Positions 10,615 through 21,572 are shown, numbered from the stretch's first letter. The stretch is 64,000 nt of DNA from Thysanoteuthis rhombus (GCA_963457665.1 OY735216.1:46421825-46485824); one strand, 5' to 3'. Numbers and translations are program-made. The notes: generated by a model not told the origin, from the letters alone.

Positions 10615-11067
10615 CAGGGATTGCCATTTCGGCCATTTTGTGGCCAAATCTGGCTTTTTTAAAAAGCTTTTGGCCATGAACATTTTGGTTCGACCATAAT
10701 TAATTTTTTACCATTTTGACTTTTCAGTAATGTTTTTAATGAGTTACTTTTTTTTGGTATTAATGCAGTATTACAGTTTTTTATGAACAATCATTATAAT
10801 CACTTTTTTATATCTACTATTTGCCTCCATCTTGGTTTTTTAATTGCTCTTCATAATCGCAACTTGAATACTCAGGCCGTCATCGTAATGTTGCGATTGT
10901 ATTTTTTTTTTTTTTGATAATTAATTATGATGATCTACCTCACTTTATCTCAAAACGAATGAATGACAAAATAACTGCCTTTATGAACAATTGAGTCATT
11001 TGGTCATTTTTGGCCATCTTTTGTGCCTTTTTGGCTTGAAACATCTGTGACCATCTGGCAAATCTGG
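10615..11067. mobile_element. candidate hAT-like non-autonomous element
   Basis: The left end CAGGGATTGCCATTTCGGCC at 10615 and the reverse complement of the right end (CCAGATTTGCCAGATGGTCA, ending at 11067) share about 8 of the first 12 bases, including TTGCCA. CAGGG-TTGCC-type termini are typical of hAT transposons. The interior of about 450 bases is AT-rich, non-coding and carries scattered TTTTGGCC motifs. No convincing 8-base target duplication was seen, so this is tentative. Confidence 0.4.
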
Positions 11068-11424
11068 TATGTACATATGCATTTCATGGATGGCTGTCCC
11101 TGTTAATAGGTATAAGAAACTCTATGTGTGTGTTTCCGGTATGATTTAATCATGGGTGTGTCAAGGGCAAGATTGCCTGACGGATCCCATCCCTCTTCGT
11201 GCTAGTTGAGAATCAAAGTTGTCCGCCAGTCTCCGAGACTGGTTGATAACTATAGTCAGAGATAACAGTCTGACCTACTATTTTGCCATTGGCTGCATCG
11301 TAGTTATAAGCAGATTCGTCATTTTTACATTTACCTTCCATAAATCATAGCTATGTATCAACTGATTTTATTCAATTTATCATAGAAACCATAACATGAT
11401 TCAAATTTCAATGGGTTGTCCACA

Positions 11425-11655
11425 TGGACACATAGCCTAGTGGTCACAAAATTACCACAAGTAATCTGATGGTTCCAGGTTCAGTCCCACCGTGAGACAA
11501 TAATGATACTACTAATGCTAAGAGGGGAGTGCGGTCAATATACCCCCGTCGGTTAAATAATGGGTCGGTTCGTTACTTCCCCACACCTACCAGATGATAC
11601 CTGATGAAGACCGTAGAGTACAACGGCCGAAACGTTGTATGAAAAACAACCAAGA
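11425..11655 (+). repeat. tRNA-derived SINE
   Basis: An A box (CATAGCCTAGTGGTCAC, about 11431) and a B box (GGTTCAGTCCC, 11478-11488) lie about 45 bases apart, as in a tRNA gene. The tail includes CCTGATGAAGACCGTAGAGT and CGGCCGAAACGTTGTAT, a kind of tail seen in tRNA SINEs of aquatic invertebrates. It ends in an AATAAT run near 11670. It does not fold as a plausible mature tRNA by eye, so a retroposon is favoured. Confidence 0.6.
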
Positions 11656-11693
11656 TGAGGATGGTCCGAATAATAATAGAAATAATAATAATA

Positions 11694-11878
11694 CCTCATC
11701 TCAAAAACTCAGAGATATTCAATGGGTTCGTCATGTCAGACAACCCTTTGACATCACAACTCACAACGTAGATCCCCAGAGACTTTATACGAAATTTTGG
11801 CCGGCAAAAGAAAAACATGAGGGTGTGATGATCGAGACAAGTTCGAAAAATACCAGCACTGCGACGCCCACGAAAATT
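11694..11878 (+). mobile_element. RTE-A LINE tail fragment, decayed
   Basis: Sequence equivalent to WVRHVRQPFDITTHNVDPQR and then the CGACGCCCACGA block of the RTE-A 3' end. Truncated before the GAT tail and frameshifted. It lies right after the tRNA SINE's AAT run. Confidence 0.65.
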
Positions 11879-11879
11879 T

Positions 11880-12480
11880 GAATACGTGTTATTCAGTTTG
11901 ATCAAAATCCTGCTTCTATCTGGTCGTGAACATGGACGTGATGATAAAGCAGGGCACTGTATGTCGACGTACAGTAAAAATGGGATTAATTAGACAAAAT
12001 ACTGATATTTGCACTTATCACCCCTTTTTCTCTATCGCTAAAAAGTTTGAAATCTCACAAAATCTCGTGATAAAACTCCTAGAACGGCAACTCTGTGGCG
12101 GAAGTGGGACAGGCATGATACCCGTACTGGACAGATTCAAGGCTCGAAATACTTATTTGTATGCATGGAGATAGTTGCGACACGCTGTAGTGCGACGACA
12201 CAGAGTTCTGCACTCGTGTTTACCGACATGTCCTTATATAAACTCCAGTTCCCGACCGTTCGAGGCTGAAAGCCAATAATGATTACCCTAAGAATGGTAC
12301 GCAAGAATCCGTTCCCAGGCAGAACCTCCTCACTTCACTAAGACGGGTAGAGGTAGGTGTACGCCCGGATGCCTGCGTCAATAGCCAAAGGAACCGAGCA
12401 ATTTCTCAATGACGCATAATGCCACTTTAACTCGTGTACTGGGTGCCTCACATTGAAGAAAAACTTATGTCACATCGTTT
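11880..12480. other. unassigned DNA
   Basis: Mixed-composition DNA up to the TA array. Nothing recognised; the short open frames carry no family motif. Confidence 0.4.
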
Positions 12481-12481
12481 G

Positions 12482-12483
<2 letters not shown>

Positions 12484-12553
<70 letters not shown>
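12484..12553. repeat. (TA)n microsatellite
   Basis: About 35 TA units without interruption. Confidence 0.95.
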
Positions 12554-12558
<5 letters not shown>

Positions 12559-12646
12559 ATGTAATCTATTGGTAATATATATACATATGTTACAAATGTA
12601 ATCTATCGGTAATTATAAAATAATTAGGTTTTATATATATATGTAT

Positions 12647-12755
12647 ATATAATTGCATCATCCACAGACAGCTGTTTCGTTGTATAACACCTCTTCAGTG
12701 TGGCTACAGGCTATCCAACACCCCATCCAATACGACGAGGTAGGATCGAAACATA
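12647..12755 (-). repeat. SINE-1 fragment (tRNA-like SINE)
   Basis: Matches the 3' half of the copies at 24325-24627, 25320-25622 and 46655-46873: CATCCACAGACAGCTGTTTCG, CTCTTCAGTGTGGCTACAG, then CCAATACGACGAGGTAGGATCGAAAC. It is truncated inside the B-box region at a TA array. A short TA-rich segment also adjoins its 3' end. Confidence 0.75.
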
Positions 12756-12800
<45 letters not shown>

Positions 12801-12805
12801 ATGTG

Positions 12806-12872
<67 letters not shown>
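12756..12872. repeat. compound (TA)n(TG)n microsatellite
   Basis: Alternating TA and TG blocks. Open frames of 80-90 residues across it are artefacts. Confidence 0.95.
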
Positions 12873-12874
<2 letters not shown>

Positions 12875-12880
12875 TAATAA

Positions 12881-12995
12881 GAAACCGTCAACCAAAACTG
12901 TCACAAAACATAGGTGACGTTGGACTGGCTGGCGAGCCAGGTTTTGCACTAATGAAGCAAGAAAGCTGAAAATTTAAGCATTTACTCCTTATTAA
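12881..12995 (+). repeat. rep-8 copy
   Basis: Shares AACCGTCAACCAAAACTGTC and downstream blocks (GGACTGGCTGGC / GCCGGCTGGTC, GAGCYARR, TTTAAGCATTTA / AACATTTAGAAA, TATTAAGTCTAGA) with 60941-61045. Unrecognised family. Confidence 0.5.
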
Positions 12996-13024
12996 GTCTA
13001 GAGAAAAAAAATGTCTGTTTCTTT

Positions 13025-13258
13025 ACCAATCTCCATGGATATATATGATCCGAAAGAATGAATCATAAATTGCGTTATATCACAGAGAAACTCATTTGAA
13101 ATGATCTCCCGTCACTACACGGTTAATATATCACTAAATTTTGACAACGTAAATAGAACAAGCAATCAAAGAAGATGGGACTACAAGTGGACTCGCACCA
13201 GCTACCGATAGGGTAACCACTTGAACGTAGTGATACTCTTACCATTGAACTAAACAGC
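13025..13258 (-). repeat. SINE-2, tRNA-derived, minus copy
   Basis: On the minus strand: an A-box-like GTTTAGTTCAATGGTAAGAG, then a B box GGTGCGAGTCC about 45 bases later, then a body TAACCGTGTAGTGACGGGAG and TCATTTCAAATGAG ending near TATAACGCAATTTATGATTC. A plus-strand copy of the same SINE follows at 13385-13560, so the two are head to head. The tRNA-like promoter region is well preserved. Confidence 0.75.
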
Positions 13259-13384
13259 AATATCTGCTTTCGACCCAAAGTCTCACTTCGTTTATCATCA
13301 GTCTATTCGCCTCTGTCAGCGCGACAGTTTTGAGAAATGGACGTATATGATCCGACAGAAAGCAGTTATTCTGGGCCTTGGCAT

Positions 13385-13560
13385 AATTGGTAGCTGTTTA
13401 GTTCAATGGTACCTCAGTGGCAGGTTCGATCCCTGTAGCAGCCCCATTTTCTTCCATCGTTTATCCTATTCACGATGTCTAATCTGAGTGATGTATCAAT
13501 CGTGTAATAACGAGAGATCATTTCAAATAAGCTTCTATGTGATATAAAGCAATTTATAAT
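13385..13560 (+). repeat. SINE-2, tRNA-derived, plus copy
   Basis: Carries GCTGTTTAGTTCAATGGTAC (A box), GGTTCGATCCC (a near-perfect B box, about 13422) and the body TGTGTAATAACGAGAGATCA followed by TTTCAAATAAGC and ATAAAGCAATTTATAAT. Shorter than the minus copy between the boxes. It ends immediately before the mariner at 13564. Confidence 0.75.
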
Positions 13561-13563
13561 CTC

Positions 13564-14448
13564 TACTTGCAAAAGTAATTTCGGTTTTCGCTATTTAAAA
13601 CTTTTATGCTTATTTTCGAGTCAAGTACAATTTATCTACGATTTTCGAATAAAGTACTATTCAACTACGTCTATGTAATACAACATTTTAAAGCGTGAAA
13701 TTTGCCTTATTCGTTTAAGCTGAACATTTTCTTTTCATTATTTATTCTGTTTTAGTTGAGCCTGTTAAATCAAAGATTGGAAAGAAAGCAAGTTCGAACA
13801 ATTTTGTTGTATGAGTCTAAAATGGGACGGTAAGGAACAGAAACTGTTATCAACCAAATATTTGACCAAGAGATCGCCAACGAACGGTACAGCTCAACAT
13901 TGGTTCTCAAACTTTCAGAACAGTGGTGAGGGCGCCTTTCTGTGATTGACAACACCCCATTGAGGGCCATCATTGTGGCGGACTCGACCAAAACAACTCG
14001 AAAGGTTGCAGGGGAACTCAGCTTTGAACATTCAACAATTGTTCGATGTTTGAACCAAATCGGAAAACTGAAATAGCACATGTCACGCGAATGAAATAGG
14101 AAAAAAAAAAGCTTGCGTGTGGCAGAAATTGACCGAACTAGGCTTCGAAACTCTACCCCACCCAGCTTACTGACCAGAACGTTCTCCATCTGACAACTTT
14201 GCCCACTTCCTTTTATGGAAGGTGTCCAACAACCAAACAGCCGCTAAAAAAAAAAACAAAAAAAAACAAAAACTGATGAATTCATTGATTCCAGGACCCC
14301 AGAATCCTATGCATTTGGAATAAATGGTCTTGTTTCTACTTGGTAGATTCTGAAGGTTCTTATTTCTATTGATAATTTTCATTCTAAACCAAGATGTATT
14401 GCTTTCAAATAGACGGTAGAAAACTACAATTATTTTTTCATCGCCCTA
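13564..14448 (+). mobile_element. mariner element with deleted catalytic core
   Basis: The left terminus (CTTGCAAAAGTAATTTCGGT at 13566) closely resembles the cecropia/Hsmar1-type mariner terminal repeat. A matching inverted terminus (reverse complement GGCGATGAAAAAATAATTGT) ends near 14448, and TA dinucleotides flank both ends. Decayed coding blocks match the mariner DNA-binding half (TAQHW-like, 'VIDN.PLRAII', 'TTRKVAGEL', HSTIVRCLNQIGK). They then jump directly to the C-terminal part (QKLTELGFETLPHPAY, RSPSDN, INGLVSTW). The central catalytic segment holding the first two aspartates of the DD34D triad is absent. Several stops and frameshifts make it inactive. Confidence 0.8.
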
Positions 14449-14679
14449 TAAGCATCTAATGACACGAAGGTTCTATTAACCCATCAGAATATGAGGAGAA
14501 TATCATATTGGGAAGAAGAAAAAACGTTAAACTTGATTGAGGCATTTTTTATTACATTGAATAACGACCCAGCTAGAGTTGTGATAAAAAAAGACAACAA
14601 TTTATGATTAAGGTGAATGGTAGTACAAAATTAATAATAATGATTCATAATACTTCATCTAATAAAAATTTTAAAAAAT
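14449..14679. other. AT-rich DNA, nothing recognised
   Basis: A spacer between the mariner and the next repeat with no recognisable content. Confidence 0.4.
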
Positions 14680-15030
14680 ACAAGGCTGGCTGCTGCAGGG
14701 TCAAATTCCACCCCAACTTCCATTCCCAGCGAAAGTGATTACAGCAACTTTTGTATTGTGTATATGATAATTAAAGACAATATCTTTTTTTAAATTTTTG
14801 TACAAACGTATTTATTTATTATTATGAAAGAAGCCCTCGTGTATCCATATGATGAATGTTCGTTAATACCAAAGACTAGTCAATTTAACTCAGTCAGTAA
14901 GACAGTTTCCTAGCAATTAGTTTGTAGATGTGGATTTTACCTATCAATTTAAACTCCTGATTTTGTTTTCGTTGTCCTTGTTCTTGTTACGGTAGAAGGA
15001 CAATGTCAACTCCAGTTTTGGAGTTTGACA
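14680..15030 (+). repeat. SINE-3 / unnamed repeat copy
   Basis: Homologous along its length with 48005-48570: GCTGCAGGGTCAAATTCCAC, ATTCC...GATTACAGCAACTTTT, then (after a variable AT-rich centre) TCAATTTAACTCAGTCAGTAAGACAG, CAATTAGTTG, GATGTGGATTTTAC and TTGTTACGGTAGAA. The segment CTCAGTCAGTAAGACAGTTTC resembles a degenerate tRNA A box. This copy has a short unexpanded centre where the 48 kb copy has a long TA array. Confidence 0.6.
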
Positions 15031-15930
15031 TGAAAAAAAGCTTTTCTAATGTTTCGGATGTATTTTTTGCCAAGCACCCAAAATCTGAGTTTCATTGGAA
15101 GCCGTGTGTGACTTATCTCGATCCTGGTTTAGAATTTCCCAATTGTAATCAATCAGATTAAGGTTAGGTGACTGAGGCAGGGCCATTTGAGAAATTCGGA
15201 ACGCTGGCCAACAAGAAACGCCCTCATTGTTCGAGCAGAATCGTTATCGTGTTGAAAAATACACATTCGATATCTAAACAGATCCTCCATACGCAGCAAA
15301 ATTGTGTTCAGCAAGATGCCTCAAGTATTGGCCAATTGTTAACGACTTCGTAGATCTTTCCTACTTAACACGGTGTCATGCATGTATTTGGGATCAAAAC
15401 GCACCCAACCCGGGGCCCCAAAAAAACATGACACCATCCGGCGAAACCGTTTTGGATTCTGACTCGTCGGCTCCAATCTTCCACAATCAAATCCATAATT
15501 TCTTCGACAAAGGCAAGTCGTGTTTTATGTTTGATAGAACAAATGAATGGCTTATTTACTGTTACATATCCTTCTAACTCAATCTCTTGTAATCGTGACC
15601 TTATCGTGCGAGATGAACTTGGAGGTTCCTTACCATTGCACAACTCATTCAGAACTTTGGAAGCTGTTTTGAAGCGTTCACACACTGAAATAATTTCCAT
15701 CCTCCAGCCAGTCTTCCTGAGCCGGTTATCCTGTACCGATCTCACAATGTTTTGCAATAATTCTTTGAACTATGCGATCGTCAAAAGACATCTTGCGACC
15801 GGTATCCAAGGACAACCGACCAGATCCAGTCTTTTTCAACTTTATCCTCCTTTTTTTGCAGTAGACAGCTGCCTACTCTTCGGCACTTTCATCGAAAAAT
15901 AGGGTCTAGTAGTATAGTGAAGACCTGTCA
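15030..15930 (-). pseudogene. Tc1-like transposase relic
   Basis: On the minus strand, decayed pieces of a Tc1-type transposase appear in order. First is a helix-turn-helix region with 'SSRTIRSRLQEIELEG' (residues about 70-90 of a usual 340). Next is KPFICSIKHKTRLAFVEE, then a DES..TVSPDG block matching the first catalytic aspartate of the DDE triad (usually FSDESKF...DG). Then comes GPGLGAF-SQIHA. Last is WPA....PQSPNLNLIDYNWE (usual WPANSPDLNPIENVW, next to the final catalytic acidic residue) with an AWQKIHP-like C-terminus. Stops and frameshifts are numerous. No confident terminal repeats were found. Confidence 0.75.
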
Positions 15931-15934
15931 AATA

Positions 15935-16500
15935 GTAAGTCAAACAGATTTTTCTATCGGAACTACATATTTTTCTCTCTTTGAATACCGACGTCTATGT
16001 TGATGCCTATGTGTGTGTCCGCAGACGATCCTGGTTTTGGGGTTACAGCCTTGAAAACTTGCACATGAACATTGCAAGGTACCTTCTAAAAACATTTCCT
16101 TTTGTTTGTTTGTTTGTTTGTTGTTGTTCGTTGTTGTTTTTCTCCCCCATTAAATGTTTTGAAACCAAAAACATACCTAAATTATGAGCTGGTACTTTTT
16201 AGATAATTCAAGATAACCTTTCAGGTAATTAGATCTGGTACATGCTAGAGCTATGGTGATTCACTGATGCAAGGTACGGAAATCATATCATAAGTCATTT
16301 CAGGTCCATTGCTGGATAAAAGCCTTTCTCAAGTTGTCCTATTAATTTGGGGTAAGATAGTGGTTAATTGAGCTCACAAGTTGGTTTTGAATTTAGAGCT
16401 GTCTTTTGTCCTTGACTAGTTGTCTCTCAATGCTACAAAGGTCAGTTCTCAATGCTATTTTACCCGTTGAGGGAGGAGAAATGGTTTCATGCGTTTCCAA
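15935..16500. other. AT-rich DNA with a (TTTG)n tract
   Basis: A TTTG/TTG run lies at about 16100-16140. The rest is not recognised. Confidence 0.45.
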
Positions 16501-16529
16501 GGTGCATTAGTACGAAGTGAACATGATAA

Positions 16530-16600
16530 GCATCGGCCAGGATTTGAACTCAACTCGCCAATCCCATTATCTGTGCCGATAACCGTTACGCTGCTCACAC
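16530..16600 (-). repeat. tRNA-like sequence, probably SINE head
   Basis: Minus strand: GTGAGCAGCGTAACGGTTAT (A-box-like) and GAGTTCAAATCCTGGC (B box) are spaced as in a tRNA. The stem pairing looks incomplete by eye and I see no clean 72-base cloverleaf. It is called a tRNA-derived repeat, not a functional tRNA. Confidence 0.5.
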
Positions 16601-17680
16601 TTCCATTTTTAATTAGGCTTGGAAACATTATGATACGCTTAGAATGGCAATTTTATCGGAAATGGTGTCAACACAACTCGATATCCTTCATAACGTCTTG
16701 ACAAATATATCAACTGTGCAAAGGAGCACAATGAAGTTAATGCCTTCGTGTTAAAACCATTGCATGAACATCTACTTATGTAACGAACTGTGTGATGTTT
16801 CTTGGTTTTCTGTCCGTGGCCATTGAAAGTAACATTTCTGCCGATAAAAAATTTCTTGCCCACCATTTTAAACACTGGACTTTCCTCAAGTAAGGAGTTT
16901 TTGTAATTATCTTCATTAAAAAAACAACAACAAAAAAATAGCAAATAGAATTCAAATACCTTTAGTTCTCACTTTTCCAAAGTTCGCTTTACGCCACTCC
17001 ATCCGCTTCCCCCCTCCCCCCAAAAAGGTGAAAAGCGAAAATTAGCTTCTAGCTTCTGTTTTTCCAGCGAGCCATTATACCTACACGCTCTTCTTCTCTG
17101 CCCCAATCTCCTATACCTCCAATTAATACAAAACCCCGATGACCCAACCGGGAATACCATCCGACCATTATTCTTGGGTCAGGGAAACGCTCTAAAGTTT
17201 TTCCCATATAAGTTAATGTTAATTTCTTCTTCGCTTTACGCAATTTCGGCTTACGAAAAGATTCGTAAGAATACCCCTACCTTCGGATAGCCGAGAAACC
17301 AGTGCACCTAAACATCAACTGATGTGTACATAAAATGACCTTGGATATTAACTACTGTGTACGTAAAATGCACTTGAGAATCAACTAGTGTGTACATAAA
17401 ATGCACTCAAGTGAATCTATTATGTTTGTATATATAAATGGGTGTGTATAGCTGACATGCAATGGGTCTATTAGAAGGTTACCTCATACAGGTTGTTTCA
17501 AAAGGGATTCGGCAGTCTTTTTGAGGACGTGGATTTAAACTATTAGTAATCAAAAAACTATTTTTAAATACACAAATTGCAGAAAGATTACAGAAATATT
17601 CTAATTACCTATACATTTCAACTTTAAAATATATGTTGAAAGTCTGGACACACGTCCAGTCACGACATATATAATTATAT
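16601..17680. other. unassigned DNA
   Basis: No gene recognised. Around 17290-17420 a loose motif 'TCAACTRSTGTGTACATAAAATG' recurs three or four times at intervals of about 45-60 bases, a small degenerate tandem repeat. Confidence 0.5.
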
Positions 17681-17685
17681 ATATT

Positions 17686-17955
17686 GAATCGATGCAAAAG
17701 TTTCCAGCATTTTTTATTTATAATCTTTAATTGACATAAATTCTTAGCATAATTTTTCTAGTATCAAAGTATATTTGTTGGCTCATCATGATCACACTTC
17801 AACCTCTCAACAAAACTGTGAATGATTTTATAAAAGAATGATTCTGGTTGAGTTGATGAATTCTTCGATGAATTTTTCGATGTGTTGAAATTGTTGACAA
17901 GGAGTCTCACATTGAGTGAGACAGGTGACAATCTGAAGGTGACATGTCTGCACAA
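17686..17955 (-). mobile_element. rep-9: possible mariner-like 3' end
   Basis: About 80% similar by eye to 28903-29165. On the minus strand it reads [10 protein letters not shown], then after a frameshift FYKIIHSFVERLKCDHD, which resembles a mariner transposase C-terminus (..FY..GIHKLVERW.KC.). The plus-strand left end, ATCGATGCAAAAGTTTCC, resembles a mariner terminal repeat. The subfamily would differ from the 13.6 and 23.1 kb elements. The assignment is tentative. Confidence 0.45.
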
Positions 17956-17959
17956 TACG

Positions 17960-18430
17960 CTGCCTGTGGTAGACTTTCCACCCTAGCTATATGATAATAT
18001 GCTGCATCACATTTGCAACACAAGGATGGGCTTTTTTTTCTCTATTGAAGTACGTCATTCAAATGCACCAATTGCTCACTGTAGAGTTGCACAATAACAG
18101 TATGTTTAGGTTCCAGTAATTAACAATAATGAATTCCCTTTGAAAGGATGAATAATTGGCCTGACTGTAAAGAGCACGGGAAATTAAATCAGAAAACCTT
18201 ATTCAGATTCCTGCTGAGACAGTTAATGTTCAATTAGCACTAGAGTCCTTCGAGAGGACATGAATCTTCTCACCCACAATTCATGGGGAAATAGCAGATT
18301 GGGCTTTTTAGTCTCGGCCCTCCCTAACTATTGGTAAAAATAGTAAGGTAAATTGGTCTCCCTAGCCTTAGTTTGCGACCAGTCTTGGAGAAGACAACCT
18401 CGAATTCCAACCAGAATTTAAGTGCCTAAT
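17960..18430. other. unassigned DNA
   Basis: Nothing recognised beyond short homopolymers. Confidence 0.4.
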
Positions 18431-18435
18431 GCAGA

Positions 18436-18910
18436 GTGGTTCCAAAAAGTCAGGCCTTGTTGCTGTCACCATGTAACTCAGTACAATCTGTTACATATTC
18501 CTGGGAGGGGAGCTGGGTGACACCAAGAAACGCACATTGCTCTGAGAGATGCTATAAATGTGGAGTATTCAGCGTGGCACGCCTACGATCTATTACATCA
18601 TGGGTTGTACTGGAATCAGGACCACACGGATAGTCGCTCAGAGTGGCAAATGCTAGACGGCACCTGCCATGTGCCCGAGTCAGGGAGTCTTTCTAAATCC
18701 AAATGGTAAAATGGGAAAATGAATGGATTATAAAGAATCTTAAAAAAAATGTCAAAATGAAAAAATTCCCTGATGTGAAGCCAGAATTGTCAGGAACATC
18801 TGACAATTAAATACTTCCTGTTGGGGTGAAACTAAGGGAAATAATCGACAAGGTTAAGCTCGTTTCAAGGTGCGCCGAATTTCAGCTTGCCCAGGGTGCC
18901 AAGGAATCTA
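18436..18910 (+). repeat. rep-3 copy
   Basis: The segment 18640-18910 aligns with 22460-22755 along its length: CACCTGCCATGTGCCCGAGT / CGACTGCCATGCACCTGACC, then AAATGGxxxAATGGGAAAAT, a poly-A-rich middle, ATCTGACAATTAAATA / ATCTGAAAGTTAAATA, GGTGAAACTAAGGGAAA and GCTTGCCC. The upstream part (18436-18640) may belong to the same element. Unrecognised family with no protein signature. Confidence 0.65.
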
Positions 18911-18959
18911 GAGATTGTCCTGTCTGGTACTGGACAGTCTTTTTTACTATCTTAACTGA

Positions 18960-20290
18960 AAATTAGTATGTGAACGTAAAAATGTGTATGCAGAGTGTAA
19001 AAAATGCCTGAGTCTTTATGTGCCCGACCATGGTGATGTATGGGATATAAAGAGCACTGTGTGTACGCATGCGTGTATGTCACTTCTTAACAATGTGTCA
19101 GACTGTATCCATATGTGCATATATGAACGTTTTTTTTATGAGCTCGTCTTTGCGTCTGTGTCGGTCTCTTTTTTGAAAAAAACAAACACACACACACAGG
19201 AACATCAAAAGATTCCATGTTGCGTGAGTCTGTGGGAGTCTTTTGTTCGGCCGCCATCTTTATGTTTAACCATAAACGTTGTCGTCTGACTTTGTTCATT
19301 TATATTGTCTGCTTGGAACCTGTTTTCAACTTACACACCTTCACAGAGCGCACGCCGTTTACGTGTGTGTGCATATTTCCTATCTCTCTTGGTGTGGATG
19401 TAGAAGTATTATTGGAACCTGTTCCAAGTCACACATCTTCACAGAGCGCACACCGTGTACATGCTTGTATGTGTGAGTGTTTGCACGCGAGCGCGCACGG
19501 ATTCTTTATCTCTTTATGAGTGTGTTTATTCGTATGTGATTTGAGTGACTTTTAAAACGTAATTCATGAGTTGAATTCACAGAACTCCCACTGAGTATGT
19601 ATATACGTATGCATATGTGTGTATTTCTTAATTCCTGTTGTGTATATATTTGTATGTGTGTGTGCGTGTGTCCTTTCATAGCTAATGCATAAGTTTACTT
19701 TACAGACAGACCACCATGCGTATGTGTATGTATGTACGTGTGTGTGTATGAATTTCCAATATTTTAGTGTATGTGTGTATTCTTATGCGTTCGATTTTTA
19801 CATTTTAACACACTATGCATGTGTGCATGCGTATTAGCTATCAGTTGGTGTGTATGTATTCGTAAGTGTTTGTCTGTGTTTGTGTGTGTTCATTTTCTAT
19901 CTAACGGTGTGTATGTGTTCATGTATGTGTGGAACCTGTTTCAAAGAATGCCCACCATCGAATATATGAGTGTGTGCATTTATTGTCTTAGGGTGTTCAC
20001 GTATTCGCATTTGTTCGTGTATGTGTTGAACCTGTTCGATACTGCACATACCACCGTATATGAGAGTGTGTGTCTATTTCCTTCCATTTGCTCGTATGTG
20101 TTCATAAATGTGACTTTTGATACTTAAAGCATGTATTTCGATACCTTCAAAGAGCGGACATAGTTAATGCATGCGTACACGTGTCTGTGTGTGTGTGTGT
20201 GTGTGTGCAAGCGCGTGTATTTGCATTTGTTAATTCTTAGTGTGAGCGTATTCGTTTGTCTATTGTGTGCCCGTTCATACCTAACGCCCG
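18960..20290 (+). repeat. irregular GT-rich minisatellite, at least eight units
   Basis: An anchor resembling GGAACCTGTTTCAA is followed by a CA-rich stretch and then TATGTGTGTG. It recurs at about 19315, 19414, 19560, 19690, 19790, 19931, 20028 and 20122, with spacing of about 95-140 bases. The anchor is clear at 19315, 19414, 19931 and 20028 and weaker elsewhere. Open frames of 100-120 residues across it are Cys/Val-rich artefacts. Confidence 0.6.
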
Positions 20291-20469
20291 AGTTCTACTT
20301 CGGCTGGTGCAGTACAAAACAATAAGAAGAACAATAGAATATTCATTAAAAAAATCCACCTCTTTAGATTTCCAACGTATTTTCATAGATAAAGTTCAGA
20401 TAAAATACAAATTATAATGAAATATTCATATGATTCCTTATTGATTCAGAGATTAAGCAGTGATTTCGA

Positions 20470-20690
20470 AGGCAGGAAATAATGGGCATCCGCCGACACT
20501 TTTCCAGGGGTGGGATGAGGGTATATCTTAGTTGCAATCCTCTTACCAGCGAAGAATAATACCATTTTTTTAAATACAGGTAGATTAAGTTGGGTACATT
20601 CAAAACTAATGTACTGCACCATTGTCCATTATTGACTATCAGGTTCCAACTTTCAAAGCATTTCACCCTCGGTGAGAAAGCCTGATACAG
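20470..20690 (+). repeat. rep-4 copy
   Basis: Aligns with 46235-46420: CGCCGACACTTTTCCAGGGG, GGTATATCTTAGTTGCAATC / GACTATATCTTTGCATCAAC, CTYKTTACCAGCSATGAATAATAC, CATTRTCCWTTATTGACTAT. Unrecognised family. Confidence 0.65.
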
Positions 20691-20790
20691 GGGTAGGGGT
20701 GCAATTGTTCCAATCCCCAGAGAACACCTATGGTAATGAGGATATCACGTCATTTTAAATACATAAACAAGTTGGTGCAAATGTCTGGAT

Positions 20791-20905
20791 CAGTCGTTCC
20801 CAGACGTATTTTATCGCCGAACCATTATACGATTTTCAGAAAATCCTGCCACCCAAATTTTAATAAGACACTAAATAAAACGAAAATTGTTTTGAAGAGT
20901 GAACT
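20791..20905 (+). mobile_element. hAT-like terminus, truncated
   Basis: CAGTCGTTCCCAGACGTATT at 20791 resembles hAT termini of the CAGTGGTTCCCAAAC type. The preceding eight bases (GTCTGGAT) fit the hAT target-site pattern nTnnnnAn. No opposite terminus is found before the TA array at 20907. Confidence 0.45.
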
Positions 20906-20906
20906 T

Positions 20907-20929
20907 ATATATATATATATATATATATA
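20907..20929. repeat. (AT)n microsatellite
   Basis: A short AT array directly after the hAT-like fragment. Confidence 0.9.
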
Positions 20930-21570
20930 ACTCATTATAAATGTAATATCAAAAGAAAAAACAACTCTGTCTTCACGTTGCCCAATCTTTTATTATGAAA
21001 ATGGTGGATATCTTTTTCTTTTTCTTTTTTTTTCGTAAAATAGATTTTTATTGAATTCCATTAAAAGGTGATTTATCACACAGAACCACAGACTTATTTC
21101 GGAGTTTTTCGTGGGAGCAATGGTCTGGACCTATACGCTGTCTGTAATAGAAACAAGGTTAAGTATAAGATAACATTTAATTAACTTTACACCAAATACT
21201 AAATACTTTTTAATCAATATTCCACTTCAGAACTTACAGTAAGTGTTCGACATCAACTTCCATCTTCTAAACACTTTTGTATTCGGTTTTCCCAAGACCT
21301 TTTCAAATTTGTCCGTAGAGTGATTCGATTTTATGGTATCGATTTCTGTTGTGATGTTATCTTTGAGTGTCTTTATTGTTCTTGGTCAGTTAGATTTCGA
21401 TTTATGATGTTCTACCTTTTGTTAACTTATCTGCCATGGTATAATGACCTGAAAAAAAGCAGATATATTTCTCATATTTAAGTACTTATGGATCAAGATA
21501 TTTACGCCATTCTGCATGAAAATATAGAGCAATATTAGGATTAACTATCAGCGATTGACAAAGATCAATA
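20930..21570. other. AT-rich DNA, nothing recognised
   Basis: No gene or repeat identified. Confidence 0.4.
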
Positions 21571-21572
21571 TG

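Noticed and set aside
10323-10699. Overlapping plus-strand open frames of 79-118 residues
   Set aside because: They span the boundary of rep-1 and the hAT-like element, so they cannot be a single gene; no motif.
13388-13445. Possible functional tRNA gene (good A and B boxes)
   Set aside because: The sequence between the boxes is too short, the stems do not pair as an acceptor and anticodon arm, and related copies form a SINE family.
15027-15936. TTTGACA motifs as Tc1 terminal repeats
   Set aside because: Only seven bases match, and the left one lies inside sequence shared with SINE-3 at 48 kb, so it is not a reliable end.
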